Part shown: positions 14,473 through 24,675 of the stretch, in pieces | How the letters are laid out: each line of letters starts with the position of its first letter | How positions within the stretch are numbered: position 1 is the first letter of the stretch | Assembly (NCBI GenBank): GCA_002336855.1 | Contig: DDEV01000086.1 | Coordinates: 457 to 33,383 of the forward strand | Direction: 5' to 3' | DNA length: 32,927 bases | Origin: Leucobacter sp. UBA1945 | GTDB taxonomy: Bacteria > Actinomycetota > Actinomycetes > Actinomycetales > Microbacteriaceae | Program-made: the position numbers and the translations under genes | The notes under the pieces: model-generated | Seen by the model: only the letters and a program-made list of their open reading frames with translations | Database searches by the model: none | Told to the model about the DNA's origin: nothing

Positions 14473-15398
14473 CCTTTGACCGCCCCGCTCACCATGCCGC
14501 TCGTCATGCGACCCTGCACGAACATGAAGAAGATGATCACCGGGATCGCGACGAGCGTGGACGCTGCCATCACCTCACCCCAGTCGATGGCGCGGTTCGC
14601 CGACTCCTGAATGAAGCCGCGAAGCCAGAGCGGGAGCGTGCGGTTGCTCGAGTCGAGCAGCACGAGCGCGATCGTGAACTCGTTCCAGGCCTGCAGAAAC
14701 GCGTACACTCCGCTCGCGACGAGGCCGGGGGCGAGCAGCGGAAAGGTGATGCGCAGAAACGCCTGGGTGCGGCTGAGACCGTCGACCATCGCGGCCTCTT
14801 CGAGGTCGGCCGGCACGCCGGCGACGAAGCCGCGCAGCATCCAGATGGTGAACGGAACGACCGCGGCAACGTAGATGATGCTGACGCCGATCACCGAGTT
14901 GAGCAAGCCGATCGAGCCCATCAGCTTGTACTGCGCGATGAACATACCCTCGGCGGGAAGCATCTGAATGAAGAGCACGGCGAGCACGAAGCTCTTGCGG
15001 CCCTTGAAGCGAAAACGGCTGATCGCGAGTGCCGCGAGAAACGCGAACAGCAGGCAGACCACCACGGTGATGCTCGCGATCGCGAGGCTGAGCCCGAGTG
15101 ATTTGAAGAACGTGCCGCTCTCGAACACGGCCTCGAAGTTTTTGAACGAGCCGCCGAACGGCAGCAACGTGGGGGTGCGGCGCTCGAGCACCGCGCTCGG
15201 CAGCAGCGAGGAGTTGACCATCCAGTAGACCGGAAACGCCCAGACTGCGGCGACGATCACGCCGACGATGCCGAGCAGAATCTTCGTGATGCGCTTCTGG
15301 TTGCCCTTGCCGCGCTGGGCCACAACCTTGAGGGGCGCGGTCATCTGCTGGGTCGCGGGGCCGGCCTGCCCGCCCGGTAGCTGTGATGCGACACTCAT
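14469..15398 (-). CDS. Carbohydrate ABC transporter permease, MalG type
   Basis: A 309-residue inner-membrane permease of the CUT1 class. Six hydrophobic helices are visible (for example LLGIVGVIVAAVWAFPVYW, LSLAIASITVVVCLLFAFLAAL, LVAIPVIIFFMFV). The cytoplasmic EAA loop that contacts the ATPase is DLEEAAMVDGLSRTQAFLRITFPLLAPG. A basic, non-conserved N-terminal tail of about 35 residues precedes the first helix. It begins with ATG overlapping the partner permease stop (ATGA), with AAGGAGG upstream, and overlaps nagZ downstream the same way. Sugar specificity is inferred from the operon as a GlcNAc-containing saccharide. Confidence 0.9.
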   Translation of the reverse strand: MSVASQLPGGQAGPATQQMTAPLKVVAQRGKGNQKRITKILLGIVGVIVAAVWAFPVYWMVNSSLLPSAVLERRTPTLLPFGGSFKNFEAVFESGTFFKSLGLSLAIASITVVVCLLFAFLAALAISRFRFKGRKSFVLAVLFIQMLPAEGMFIAQYKLMGSIGLLNSVIGVSIIYVAAVVPFTIWMLRGFVAGVPADLEEAAMVDGLSRTQAFLRITFPLLAPGLVASGVYAFLQAWNEFTIALVLLDSSNRTLPLWLRGFIQESANRAIDWGEVMAASTLVAIPVIIFFMFVQGRMTSGMVSGAVKG

Positions 15399-16309
15399 GC
15401 TGCCTCATCCTCCTTCAGCAGATTACGAACGTACGGCCAGCTGAGCAGCACCGTAAGAACGAGTACGAAGATCGACATGGCGCTCGCCATGGCGAAGTCG
15501 CTCGAGCCGATGCCGAGCTGATAGATATAGGTGCCGAGCACATCGGTCTGGCTGGCGATCGAGCCGCGATCTTGCAGCAGCTTGATCTGGGTGAACACGC
15601 GCAGATCCCAAATGATCTGCAGCAGCATGACGATGCCGAGCACGGGCTTGATGATGGGAAGAATGATGAGCCGCAGGCGCTGGCCCGCGGTGGCGCCATC
15701 CATCTGCGCGGCCTCGAGAACCTCGGTGGGCACCTGGGTGAGGCCCGCGTAGATCGAGAACGCCACGAACGGCACGCTCATCCAGACCACGATGATCAGT
15801 GCGACGAAGAAGAACGAGAGCGGGTTCTGCAGCCAGTTGTGGCCGTTGAACGGAAGGCCGAATGCCGAGAGCAGCCAGTTCACGAGTCCGCGATCCCAGT
15901 CGAACATCCAGTTCCAGATGGTCATCGCGGCGACGACCGGGGTTGCCCACGCAAGCAGAAGTGCTATTTGCAGCATCACACGAACGACGGTGCCGACGGC
16001 CCGCATCAGCAGCGCGAGGCCGACGCCGACGATCATGGTGACCGCGGCGGTGGCAAGGCAGAACAAGATTGAGCGCCCGACCACGACCCAGGTGGCGGGG
16101 TTCGCGAAGAGCGTGGCGTAGTTCTCGAACCAGATCCACTCCGGAGGCTGGCCGAACTGCTGGGCGAGCCCGAACTTCTGCATCGAAGTAATGAGCTGCC
16201 AGACGATCGGGTATCCCATCGCGAGCAGCACGATGGCGATAGCGGGGATCAGCAGCAGATAGGGGGCAATGGTGCGACTGCCACTGCGGGGGCGGTGTTG
16301 CTTTGCCAC
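15395..16309 (-). CDS. Carbohydrate ABC transporter permease, MalF type
   Basis: A 304-residue CUT1 permease with six hydrophobic helices and the EAA loop EVLEAAQMDGATAGQRLRLIILPII. It would form the heterodimeric channel with the MalG-type protein encoded next. The GTG start at 16309 is preceded by AAAGGCGG. A 123-nt gap containing a strong stem-loop separates it from the binding-protein gene, while every downstream junction in the operon overlaps. No ATP-binding subunit is encoded here; such actinobacterial systems commonly share an MsiK-type ATPase encoded elsewhere. Confidence 0.9.
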   Translation of the reverse strand: MAKQHRPRSGSRTIAPYLLLIPAIAIVLLAMGYPIVWQLITSMQKFGLAQQFGQPPEWIWFENYATLFANPATWVVVGRSILFCLATAAVTMIVGVGLALLMRAVGTVVRVMLQIALLLAWATPVVAAMTIWNWMFDWDRGLVNWLLSAFGLPFNGHNWLQNPLSFFFVALIIVVWMSVPFVAFSIYAGLTQVPTEVLEAAQMDGATAGQRLRLIILPIIKPVLGIVMLLQIIWDLRVFTQIKLLQDRGSIASQTDVLGTYIYQLGIGSSDFAMASAMSIFVLVLTVLLSWPYVRNLLKEDEAA

Positions 16310-16389
16310 GCTGCCGCCTTTCGGTGAGTGAGCTTGAGAACTATTGTCTGGGATCGCTGGGACTTGTGACAGCGAAAGCGTCTGCGCAG

Positions 16390-16425
16390 CGTGCGGGGGC
16401 GACCCCGAAGAGCCGCCCCCGCACG
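16390..16425 (-). other. Stable intercistronic stem-loop between binding protein and permease genes
   Basis: CGTGCGGGGGCG and CGCCCCCGCACG form a perfect 12-bp GC-rich stem with a 12-nt loop, beginning 7 nt after the binding-protein stop codon. No T-run follows on the minus strand, so it is more likely an mRNA 3'-end stabiliser or processing barrier (as between malE and malF in enterics) than an intrinsic terminator. Confidence 0.65.
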
Positions 16426-16432
16426 TGTTGCA

Positions 16433-17767
16433 CTAGCTCTGGTTGAGCAGAGCGTCGAGCTTCGCGTTGGTCTCGACAGCGAGCGCCTCGAGATCCTTCG
16501 CGTCGCGAATCTGCGAGAAGAACTCCTCCATAATGTTCTTCGCCTCGATCGCGGCCCAGCCGGGAGCTGCCGGGGTCAGCTTCGAGTTCGAAGCAGAGTC
16601 GACGAGCGCCTTCGCGAACTGGTCGTCGCCGAGCGAGCCGACGTACTTCTGGTTTGCCGGGCCGAGGCCGTTCTTGCCGAGCATCGTCTGGTACTCCTCG
16701 GAGAAGATGATGCGCATCAGATCCTTGGCGAGCTCAGGGTGCTGAGTCTTGGCGGAGATACCGATGTTCGAGCCGCCTGCGAAGACCGGTGCGGGCTCGC
16801 CGTCAACGCCGGGCAGCGGGTAGGCGGCGAAGGTGTTGTCGTTCCACTCGCGTGCGGGGCCGTCGGCGCCCTCGACGAGGTCGCCGATCGACCAGTGTGC
16901 CCAGCCCGGTGCGAGGATGCTTGCAGCACCCAGAGTGGTTGCCTCTTCGGCACCCTCTGCGCCGCGCTTGTCGGAGTCGTTGACGTAGGTCCAGATCGAC
17001 TCGTCCTTCGCGTCGTTCGGAGCCTTCGATGCGACCTGGTAGATCTCTTGCAACTGCTCGAGGCCCTTCAGCGACTCGGGCGAATCGAGGGTGGCGACCC
17101 ACTTTCCGTCCTTGTACTGGGCGATGTCGCCGCCGTTTGCGAAGATCCACGAGATGCCGTTGCGCCAGTCTTGGCCTCCCAGCCAGAAGCCCGAGAAGTT
17201 CTCGATGCCGCGCGGGTTCGTCTCGGCGATGGTCTTTACCGCAGCGTTGAACTCGTCGAGCGTTGCGGGCTGGTTGACGCCAGCCTCGGCGAAGACGTCC
17301 TTGCGTGCAAACACGTAGCGCGAACCGAAGTAGTAGGGCAGCGTGTAGTTGGCGCCGTCGACCGCGCCGACCTCGACGAACGAGGGCAGCAGGTCGTCGC
17401 CGCCGAGCTCGTCGTACATGTCGCTGATGTCGAGGAACGCGCCGGCGTTGGTGAAGGTCGGCGACTGAGTGTTGCCGATCTCGGTAACGTCGGGCGTGTT
17501 CTTCGCGTCGGGCAGCTTGGTGGTGAGGTTCGTGATGATGTCACCCCAGGTCTGCTCTTCGATCTTCAGGGTTGCGCCCGTCTGATCCTTGAACTCGGTC
17601 GTGAGGTAGTCGCGCAGCTCCTGCGGGGTGTCACCGCCGATGACCCACATGGTGAGCTCGTCGCCTTCGCCGCCGCCCGAGCCTGATGCGCCCCCCGTGC
17701 TGCAACCTGCGAGCAGCAGAGCTGAAGTCACAGCCACTGCGGTGAGGCCTGCGAACTTTCTCTTCAT
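16433..17767 (-). CDS. Sugar ABC transporter substrate-binding lipoprotein
   Basis: A 444-residue extracellular solute-binding protein of the family-1 (MalE-like) type. The lipoprotein signal peptide is MKRKFAGLTAVAVTSALLLAGC-like with the modified cysteine at residue 22, followed by a Gly/Ser-rich linker (23-34) to tether it on the membrane surface. The mature part begins ELTMWVIGGDT and contains typical blocks such as GYPLPGVDG-like AAYPLPGVDGEP and PELAKDLMRIIFSEEYQ. AAAGGAA precedes ATG 17767. Lying directly after the ROK repressor gene (94-bp gap) and before the permeases, it should deliver an amino sugar or chito-oligosaccharide to the channel. Confidence 0.92.
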   Translation of the reverse strand: MKRKFAGLTAVAVTSALLLAGCSTGGASGSGGGEGDELTMWVIGGDTPQELRDYLTTEFKDQTGATLKIEEQTWGDIITNLTTKLPDAKNTPDVTEIGNTQSPTFTNAGAFLDISDMYDELGGDDLLPSFVEVGAVDGANYTLPYYFGSRYVFARKDVFAEAGVNQPATLDEFNAAVKTIAETNPRGIENFSGFWLGGQDWRNGISWIFANGGDIAQYKDGKWVATLDSPESLKGLEQLQEIYQVASKAPNDAKDESIWTYVNDSDKRGAEGAEEATTLGAASILAPGWAHWSIGDLVEGADGPAREWNDNTFAAYPLPGVDGEPAPVFAGGSNIGISAKTQHPELAKDLMRIIFSEEYQTMLGKNGLGPANQKYVGSLGDDQFAKALVDSASNSKLTPAAPGWAAIEAKNIMEEFFSQIRDAKDLEALAVETNAKLDALLNQS

Positions 17768-17861
17768 GGTGTTTCCTTTCGTGTGCGATCGGGCGGGTGC
17801 CGTCTCGCGGGTGAGATCGATTCGGTTCCAGGTGCGGTGCCGATCGAATATGTGGAGTTGT

Positions 17862-18989
17862 CTAGGTGACGCCGAGCTGCTGTTTCAGCACGGTGGCGAG
17901 TGCCCCGCGAAGCACGAGCTCTTCGCCCTGAGCGCTGATGTGCAGGTCGAGGCCGTCGTGCGAGTCGGGCATGGTGCGCCGACTGAGCATGTCGAGCGTG
18001 GCATTGGCGAGCGTGCCTTCGAGCAACTCGGCCGGCCCCGCGAGCACGACGCCCGCGAGGTTGAGCACACCGACCACCGGCGCCAGCGCAATGCCGAGGC
18101 GCCTTCCGGCCTCGCTCAGCACCCGCTCGCGATCCTCTGCCGCGTCGCCAGCTTCGGCGAGTGCGCGAGTGAGCGCGGGCACCGAGAGCCAATGCTCGAG
18201 CACCTGCTCGCGCGAGTAGGGCGCATCGATGCCGAGGTCGGTGCCGACCATGACCTGGCCGATCTCGCCAGAGGCAAAGCTGCTGCCGGTGACGGGGTGG
18301 CCGTCGAGGATCAGGCCCGATCCCACGCCCTGGCCGATCGTGATGAGAATGAAGTCTTCGCTCGTGTCTCCGAAGCTGTACTCGGCGAGTGCCGAGGCGT
18401 TCGCGTCGTTGGCAACGAAGGTCGGCACGCCGGTGCGCTCGCTGAGCAGCCGCTGTAGCGGCACCGACGTCCAGCCGAAGTTTGGCGCGGTGCGCACGAT
18501 GCCGCGATCGTCTACGACACCGGGGGTGCCGACGCCGATGCCGAGCAGCGGGAGGGGGCTCATCGGCTGCAACTCGAGCGCGAGTTCGATCGCGAGTGAT
18601 ACGGCCGCGTCGCCGGTGGCGCCGGCGCGTTCTGCGTCGCGCTTCTCGAGCACGTTGCCGTTGAGGTCGAGCAGGGCCCCGCGAAAGCGCTCGTGGTTGC
18701 TCAGGTCGAGGCAGAGCACGGCATGCGCGTCGCGGGCAATGTCTACGAGGATGGCGGGCTTACCCGGTCGCTGCAACTCCTGTTGGCCGAGCTCGTGCAG
18801 GAGGCCCTGGCTGATGAGTTCGGCGACAAGCCCCGACACGGTGACCTTTGTGAGGCCAGTAGCGCGGGCGATATCGGCACGACTCGCGGGGCCGGTCGTG
18901 TAGAGCGTACGCATGATCAGTGCACGGTTGTGCTGCTTGGCGTCGCCGGGCGTGGCGCCCAGGCTGCTGCGCTGCATTGCGACATTCAT
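17862..18989 (-). CDS. ROK-family transcriptional repressor (NagC-like)
   Basis: A 375-residue regulator with a winged helix-turn-helix (about residues 20-70: NRALIMRTLYTTGPASRADIARATGLTKVTVSGLVAEL) followed by a ROK sugar-sensing domain (GIGVGTPGVVDDRG, VANDANASALAE, ITIGQGVGSGLILDG). The ROK zinc motif CxCGxxGC is missing and the usual GExGH is GEIGQ (His replaced by Gln), so the domain has lost its zinc site. It sits between the transporter operon and nagBA and likely represses both until an amino sugar or its phosphate binds. No Shine-Dalgarno sequence precedes the ATG; a promoter ending 7 nt upstream suggests a leaderless mRNA. Confidence 0.88.
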   Translation of the reverse strand: MNVAMQRSSLGATPGDAKQHNRALIMRTLYTTGPASRADIARATGLTKVTVSGLVAELISQGLLHELGQQELQRPGKPAILVDIARDAHAVLCLDLSNHERFRGALLDLNGNVLEKRDAERAGATGDAAVSLAIELALELQPMSPLPLLGIGVGTPGVVDDRGIVRTAPNFGWTSVPLQRLLSERTGVPTFVANDANASALAEYSFGDTSEDFILITIGQGVGSGLILDGHPVTGSSFASGEIGQVMVGTDLGIDAPYSREQVLEHWLSVPALTRALAEAGDAAEDRERVLSEAGRRLGIALAPVVGVLNLAGVVLAGPAELLEGTLANATLDMLSRRTMPDSHDGLDLHISAQGEELVLRGALATVLKQQLGVT

Positions 18990-18994
18990 GCGAG

Positions 18995-19025
18995 TTAGTA
19001 AAGCTTACGAACTAAATATTCGCAA
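18995..19025 (-). promoter_or_regulatory. Promoter and overlapping inverted repeat of the ROK repressor gene
   Basis: On the minus strand TTGCGA (19025-19020), a 17-bp spacer and TTTACT (19002-18997) lie 7 nt before the ATG. An inverted repeat TTAGT-N11-ACTAA (18995-19015) overlaps the spacer and -10. TTAGT half-sites are typical of ROK-family operators, so autorepression is likely. I see no second copy before nagB or the binding-protein gene. Confidence 0.55.
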
Positions 19026-19097
19026 GTCCGTTGTGCGGTTTCTTGCGCGGTCGTGGCCGAACCGTGACCTGCCGTGACGGCCAGTGCAGCAGGACAC

Positions 19098-19103
19098 TAT
19101 GCT
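19098..19103 (+). promoter_or_regulatory. Candidate -10 element (TATGCT) of nagB
   Basis: TATGCT is followed by 6 nt and then ATG 19110. A TGACGG block at 19075-19080 lies 17 bp upstream and could serve as the -35. The GAGG next to the ATG is too close to act as a Shine-Dalgarno sequence, so nagB may be leaderless. Confidence 0.45.
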
Positions 19104-19109
19104 GAGGCC

Positions 19110-19907
19110 ATGCGTGTCATCATTGTGGAAACGGCGGCCGATGTCGCAAGGGTGGCGGCCGAGCGAATCGCCCAGGCCGTGCGGGAGCGGCGAGCGGCAG
19201 GGGCTGCTGCAGTGCTCGGCGTGGCGACGGGTTCTTCGCCGCTGGGCACCTACGCCGAGCTCGCCCGCATGGTGCAGGCTGGGCAGCTCGACATGTCGGG
19301 CGTAGGGGCCTTTGCGCTCGACGAGTATGTCGGTATCGCAAAGGATCACCCCGAGAGCTACCACGCGGTCATTCACCGCACAGTCACAGAACCGCTCAGT
19401 CTCAACCCGGCGCTCGTGCGCGTGCCAGACGGGCTTGCGGCAGACCTCGACTTGGCCTGCCGAGCATACGAGCGGGCGATCGTCGATGCCGGCGGCGTCG
19501 ATCTGCAGTTGCTCGGCATCGGTGCGAACGGGCACATCGGATTCAACGAGCCCACGTCTTCGCTCGCCTCGCGTACGCGCCCCAAGACGCTCGCACCCCA
19601 GACCCGCGATGACAACGCCCGTTTCTTTGATTCGCCAGACGAGGTGCCGGTGCACTGCGTGACGCAGGGCATCGGCACGATCCTCGACGCGAAGCATCTG
19701 CTGCTCGTCGCGACGGGTGCCGCGAAGGCCGAGGCCGTGGCGGCGATGATCGAGGGGCCGCTCTCGAGCATGTGCCCTGCGAGCGCGTTGCAGCTGCACC
19801 CGCGGGCCGCGGTCGTGATCGATCGAGAGGCCGCGCAGCAGCTCACACTGACCGAGTACTACGAGCACATCGAGCGGCACCCGCTGTCGGGAGCGCGCGG
19901 GGCGTGA
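19110..19907 (+). CDS. nagB: Glucosamine-6-phosphate deaminase
   Basis: A 265-residue isomerase/deaminase that converts glucosamine-6-phosphate to fructose-6-phosphate and ammonia, joining amino-sugar breakdown to glycolysis. The phosphate-binding GVATGSSPLGTY (37-48), the base Asp71 in FALDEYVG, and the active-site loop GANGHIGFNEP (138-148) with His142 and Glu147 are present. Asn140 occupies the place of the E. coli Asp141, a substitution I have seen in other NagB proteins. It overlaps nagA by GTGA and diverges from the ROK repressor gene across 120 bp. Confidence 0.94.
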   Translation: MRVIIVETAADVARVAAERIAQAVRERRAAGAAAVLGVATGSSPLGTYAELARMVQAGQLDMSGVGAFALDEYVGIAKDHPESYHAVIHRTVTEPLSLNPALVRVPDGLAADLDLACRAYERAIVDAGGVDLQLLGIGANGHIGFNEPTSSLASRTRPKTLAPQTRDDNARFFDSPDEVPVHCVTQGIGTILDAKHLLLVATGAAKAEAVAAMIEGPLSSMCPASALQLHPRAAVVIDREAAQQLTLTEYYEHIERHPLSGARGA

Positions 19908-21070
19908 ACATGCTGCTCACCGCGTCTCGGCTCGTCACCTCAGAGTCCGTGCACTCCCCGGGGTGGGTGCGCATCGCGGGTGACACGATTGTTGCGGTCG
20001 GGGCAGGCCCGGCACCGGCAGGTGAGGGGGATCGGCGAGACCTCGGTGAGGTGACCCTCGTGCCCGGCTTCGTCGATGCGCACGTGCACGGCGGTGGCGG
20101 CGCCTCGTACCCCGAAGTCCACTCAGTCGGGGCGCAGGCGGCGCTCACGGCGCGTGCCGCTCACCTCGCGCGCGGCACCACCACGACCATGGCGAGCCTC
20201 GTTGCCGCATCGCCGGCCGTGCTGAACGAGCAGGTGCTCGCGCTCGCGCCGCTCGTGGCTGACGGCACACTGTGCGGCATGCACCTCGAAGGGCCCTGGC
20301 TGAGCCCTGAGCGCAAGGGCGCCCACGATGAGGGGGCGCTGCGGGCGCCTGACGCCAACGAGATCGACGTGCTGCTCGCGGCAGCGCCTGGCGCGATTCG
20401 CATGGTCACGATCGCGCCCGAGCTGCCCGGAGCGCTCGCCGCGATCGAGCGCTTTGTCGACGCCGGGGTGGTCGTCGCCATCGGCCACACTGAGGCTGAT
20501 TTCGAGCGGACCCGCAACGCGATCGATGCCGGCGCGACCGTCGCGACGCATCTCTTCAACGCGATGCCCCCGTTGTTGCACCGCGCACCCGGGCCCGTGC
20601 TGGCGCTGCTCGATGACAGGCGGGTCACCCTCGAGCTGGTCGCCGACGGCGTGCACCTGCACCCGGAGCTTGTGCGCTTCGTGGAGCAATCAGCCGGCAC
20701 TGACCGCGTGATGCTCGTGACCGACGCCATGGCTGCGGCTGCCTGCGGTGACGGCGAGTATCGGCTCGGTGCACTTGCTGTCGAGGTGCATGAAGGAGTC
20801 GCGACGCTCGCTGGCACCGACACGATCGCGGGCAGCACGGCCACGATGGATGCCCTGTTTCGGGGCAGGGCCGCCGACTGCTCAGAAGCTTCACTCGTCG
20901 CCGCGGTGCGCATGACCTCGACCAACCCGGCGCGGGCGCTCGGCCTCGATGGCATCGGCGATATCGCGGTGGGTCGTCGCGCAGACTTCGTGGTGTTCGA
21001 CGACGATCTGCGCCTCCGAGAGGTGATCCTCGCAGCAAAAACCGTCGAACCGGCCGCAAACGCGAGATAA
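19904..21070 (+). CDS. nagA: N-acetylglucosamine-6-phosphate deacetylase
   Basis: A 388-residue amidohydrolase that removes acetate from GlcNAc-6-phosphate, supplying the NagB substrate. Metal and catalytic positions are intact: DAHVHGGG (His60, His62), HLEGPWLSP (Glu129), IGHTEADF (His195), THLFNAMPPLLHR (His216) and the catalytic Asp274 in VTDAM. The GTG at 19904 overlaps the nagB stop by 4 nt; ATG 19910, two codons later, is an equally possible start. The 106-bp gap after it (21071-21176) is AT-rich and holds the presumed icd promoter but no clear terminator. Confidence 0.94.
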   Translation: MNMLLTASRLVTSESVHSPGWVRIAGDTIVAVGAGPAPAGEGDRRDLGEVTLVPGFVDAHVHGGGGASYPEVHSVGAQAALTARAAHLARGTTTTMASLVAASPAVLNEQVLALAPLVADGTLCGMHLEGPWLSPERKGAHDEGALRAPDANEIDVLLAAAPGAIRMVTIAPELPGALAAIERFVDAGVVVAIGHTEADFERTRNAIDAGATVATHLFNAMPPLLHRAPGPVLALLDDRRVTLELVADGVHLHPELVRFVEQSAGTDRVMLVTDAMAAAACGDGEYRLGALAVEVHEGVATLAGTDTIAGSTATMDALFRGRAADCSEASLVAAVRMTSTNPARALGLDGIGDIAVGRRADFVVFDDDLRLREVILAAKTVEPAANAR

Positions 21071-21117
21071 CTGCGATTCTTTAACCCAATTTGTCTCTAT
21101 ATCAAGATACTTTGCGT

Positions 21118-21132
21118 AAGTTCGCTAAACTT
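21118..21132 (+). promoter_or_regulatory. Small inverted repeat in the icd promoter region
   Basis: AAGTT-CGCTA-AACTT has 5-bp arms and contains TAAACT (21126-21131), a TAnnnT hexamer that could be the icd -10 about 45 nt before the start codon. The surrounding 21077-21135 is unusually AT-rich for this genome, as expected of a promoter. No firm -35 is visible. Confidence 0.35.
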
Positions 21133-21176
21133 GCCGTAGAAGAATCCGGATATTTTGACTTGGAGAACTCAGCGCT

Positions 21177-23396
<2,220 letters not shown>

Positions 23397-23422
23397 TCCG
23401 AGCTCAGCCGCCCTGAGTTGCA

Positions 23423-23485
23423 TGCGAAAAGTGCGCTGCGTGCGAGAGAAATGCGAAAATTCTCGCACGCAGCGCATTTTTCGTA
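23423..23485. terminator. Long stem-loop between convergent icd and monooxygenase genes
   Basis: Two 25-nt arms (23423-23447 and 23461-23485) pair along their full length with only two G-T pairs, around a 13-nt loop. The core is TGCGCTGCGTGCGAGA against TCTCGCACGCAGCGCA. The run of T at 23476-23481 lies inside the right arm rather than after it. The position between two convergent stops suggests a bidirectional terminator, though the arm length far exceeds what termination needs. A smaller CTCAG-CTGAG hairpin precedes it at 23403-23417. Confidence 0.6.
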
Positions 23486-23573
23486 CGCAGTGCGGGCCTC
23501 GCGGGCTGACAGCCGAGACAGGCCGAGGGCAGCCCCGAACGCTGGCCCAATTGATGGCCAGCCTCTTGTGCGG

Positions 23574-24608
23574 CTACTCGCCGAGCAGCTCGCGCACGCG
23601 CGGCATCACCGCTGAGCCGAAGAGCTCGATGCTCGACATCAGCTGCTCGTGCGGCATCGTGCCATTCGAGTACTTGAGGTCGAAACGGTCGGCCCCGAGG
23701 GTGCGCACCGTCGATGCGATCTTCTGCGCAACGGTCTCGGGCGATCCCACGTAGAGAGACCCGCTGTCAGCCTCGTGCTCGAACTCGCTGCGAGTGGTCT
23801 CTGGCCAGCCGCGCTCGCGGCCAATGCGGTTGCGGTTCGCGGCGAAGTGCTGCCAGAGCTCTTCACGCGCCTGCTCGTCGGTCTCTGCGACGTGGCCGGG
23901 GGAGTGCACGCCGAGCGGCATCTGCTCGGCACCGAGTTGCTGCTGTGCCTCGCGGTACAGGTTTGCGAACGGCAGAAAGCGCGCGGGATCGCCGCCGATG
24001 ATTGCGAGCATCATCGGAATGCCGACCTGCACCGAGCGCACCACCGACTGCGGGCTGCCGCCGACGCCGATCCACGCGGGCAGACCGCCCTCGTGCTCGG
24101 TCTTCGGATAGACCTCTTGGTCGACGAGGGTGCTGCGGTGCTTGCCCGACCAGTTCACCGCGCCTTCGCCGCGCAGCTTGGCGAAGAGGTCGAGCTTCTC
24201 GCTGAACAGGGTGTCGTAGTCGCTGAGCTGGTACCCGAAGAGCGGGAACGACTCGGTGAACGATCCTCGTCCGAGGATCACCTCGGCGCGACCCCCGCTG
24301 ACTCCGTCGAGGGTGGCGAAACGTTCGTACACTCGCACCGGGTCGTCGCTCGAAAGCACGGTGACACCCGTGCCGAGCAGAATCCGCTCGGTTCGGCCGG
24401 CGATCGCGGCGAGCACGATTTCGGGGCTCGAGATCGCGAAGTCGTCGCGGTGGTGTTCACCGAGGGTGATGGCGTCGACACCGAGGCTGTCGGCGAGCAC
24501 CGCCTGTTCGACGGTGTTGCGCAGCACCTGCGCAGCGTGCAATGGGGTGCCGTCGCTGTCGACGGTGATGTCGCCGAATGAGTCGAGGCCGAGAGTCACA
24601 TGTGTCAT
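23574..24608 (-). CDS. LLM-class (luciferase-like) flavin-dependent oxidoreductase
   Basis: A 344-residue TIM-barrel flavoprotein of the bacterial-luciferase-like family, using FMNH2 or F420. Typical blocks are GVDAITLGEHHRDDFAISSP (about 44-63), RTERILLGTGVTVLSSDDPVRVYERFATLDGVSGGRAEVILGRGS-type strand-loop series (residues 71-115), LPAWIGVGGSPQSV, and SLYVGSPETVAQKI near the C-terminus. The substrate cannot be assigned; many relatives oxidise sulfonates, nitrilotriacetate or small aldehydes. A lipoprotein gene lies 67 bp upstream on the same strand. It is convergent with icd across the long hairpin. Confidence 0.88.
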   Translation of the reverse strand: MTHVTLGLDSFGDITVDSDGTPLHAAQVLRNTVEQAVLADSLGVDAITLGEHHRDDFAISSPEIVLAAIAGRTERILLGTGVTVLSSDDPVRVYERFATLDGVSGGRAEVILGRGSFTESFPLFGYQLSDYDTLFSEKLDLFAKLRGEGAVNWSGKHRSTLVDQEVYPKTEHEGGLPAWIGVGGSPQSVVRSVQVGIPMMLAIIGGDPARFLPFANLYREAQQQLGAEQMPLGVHSPGHVAETDEQAREELWQHFAANRNRIGRERGWPETTRSEFEHEADSGSLYVGSPETVAQKIASTVRTLGADRFDLKYSNGTMPHEQLMSSIELFGSAVMPRVRELLGE

Positions 24609-24675
24609 GTCCGGTTCAACACCGTTCTAGTGCCCGGTATTCCAGTGCCTTCAGCGTAACCGTTGAAGTCGCACC

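Noticed and set aside
16391..17686. Plus-strand open frame of 431 codons opposite the sugar-binding lipoprotein gene
   Set aside because: The minus strand encodes a clear lipoprotein with signal peptide and family motifs; the plus-strand translation has no recognisable domain.
18990..19109. A DasR-type site controlling nagB
   Set aside because: I looked for a TGGTCTAGACCA-like sequence, typical of GntR/DasR control of amino-sugar genes, and found none; the only clear repeat is TTAGT-N11-ACTAA near the ROK gene.
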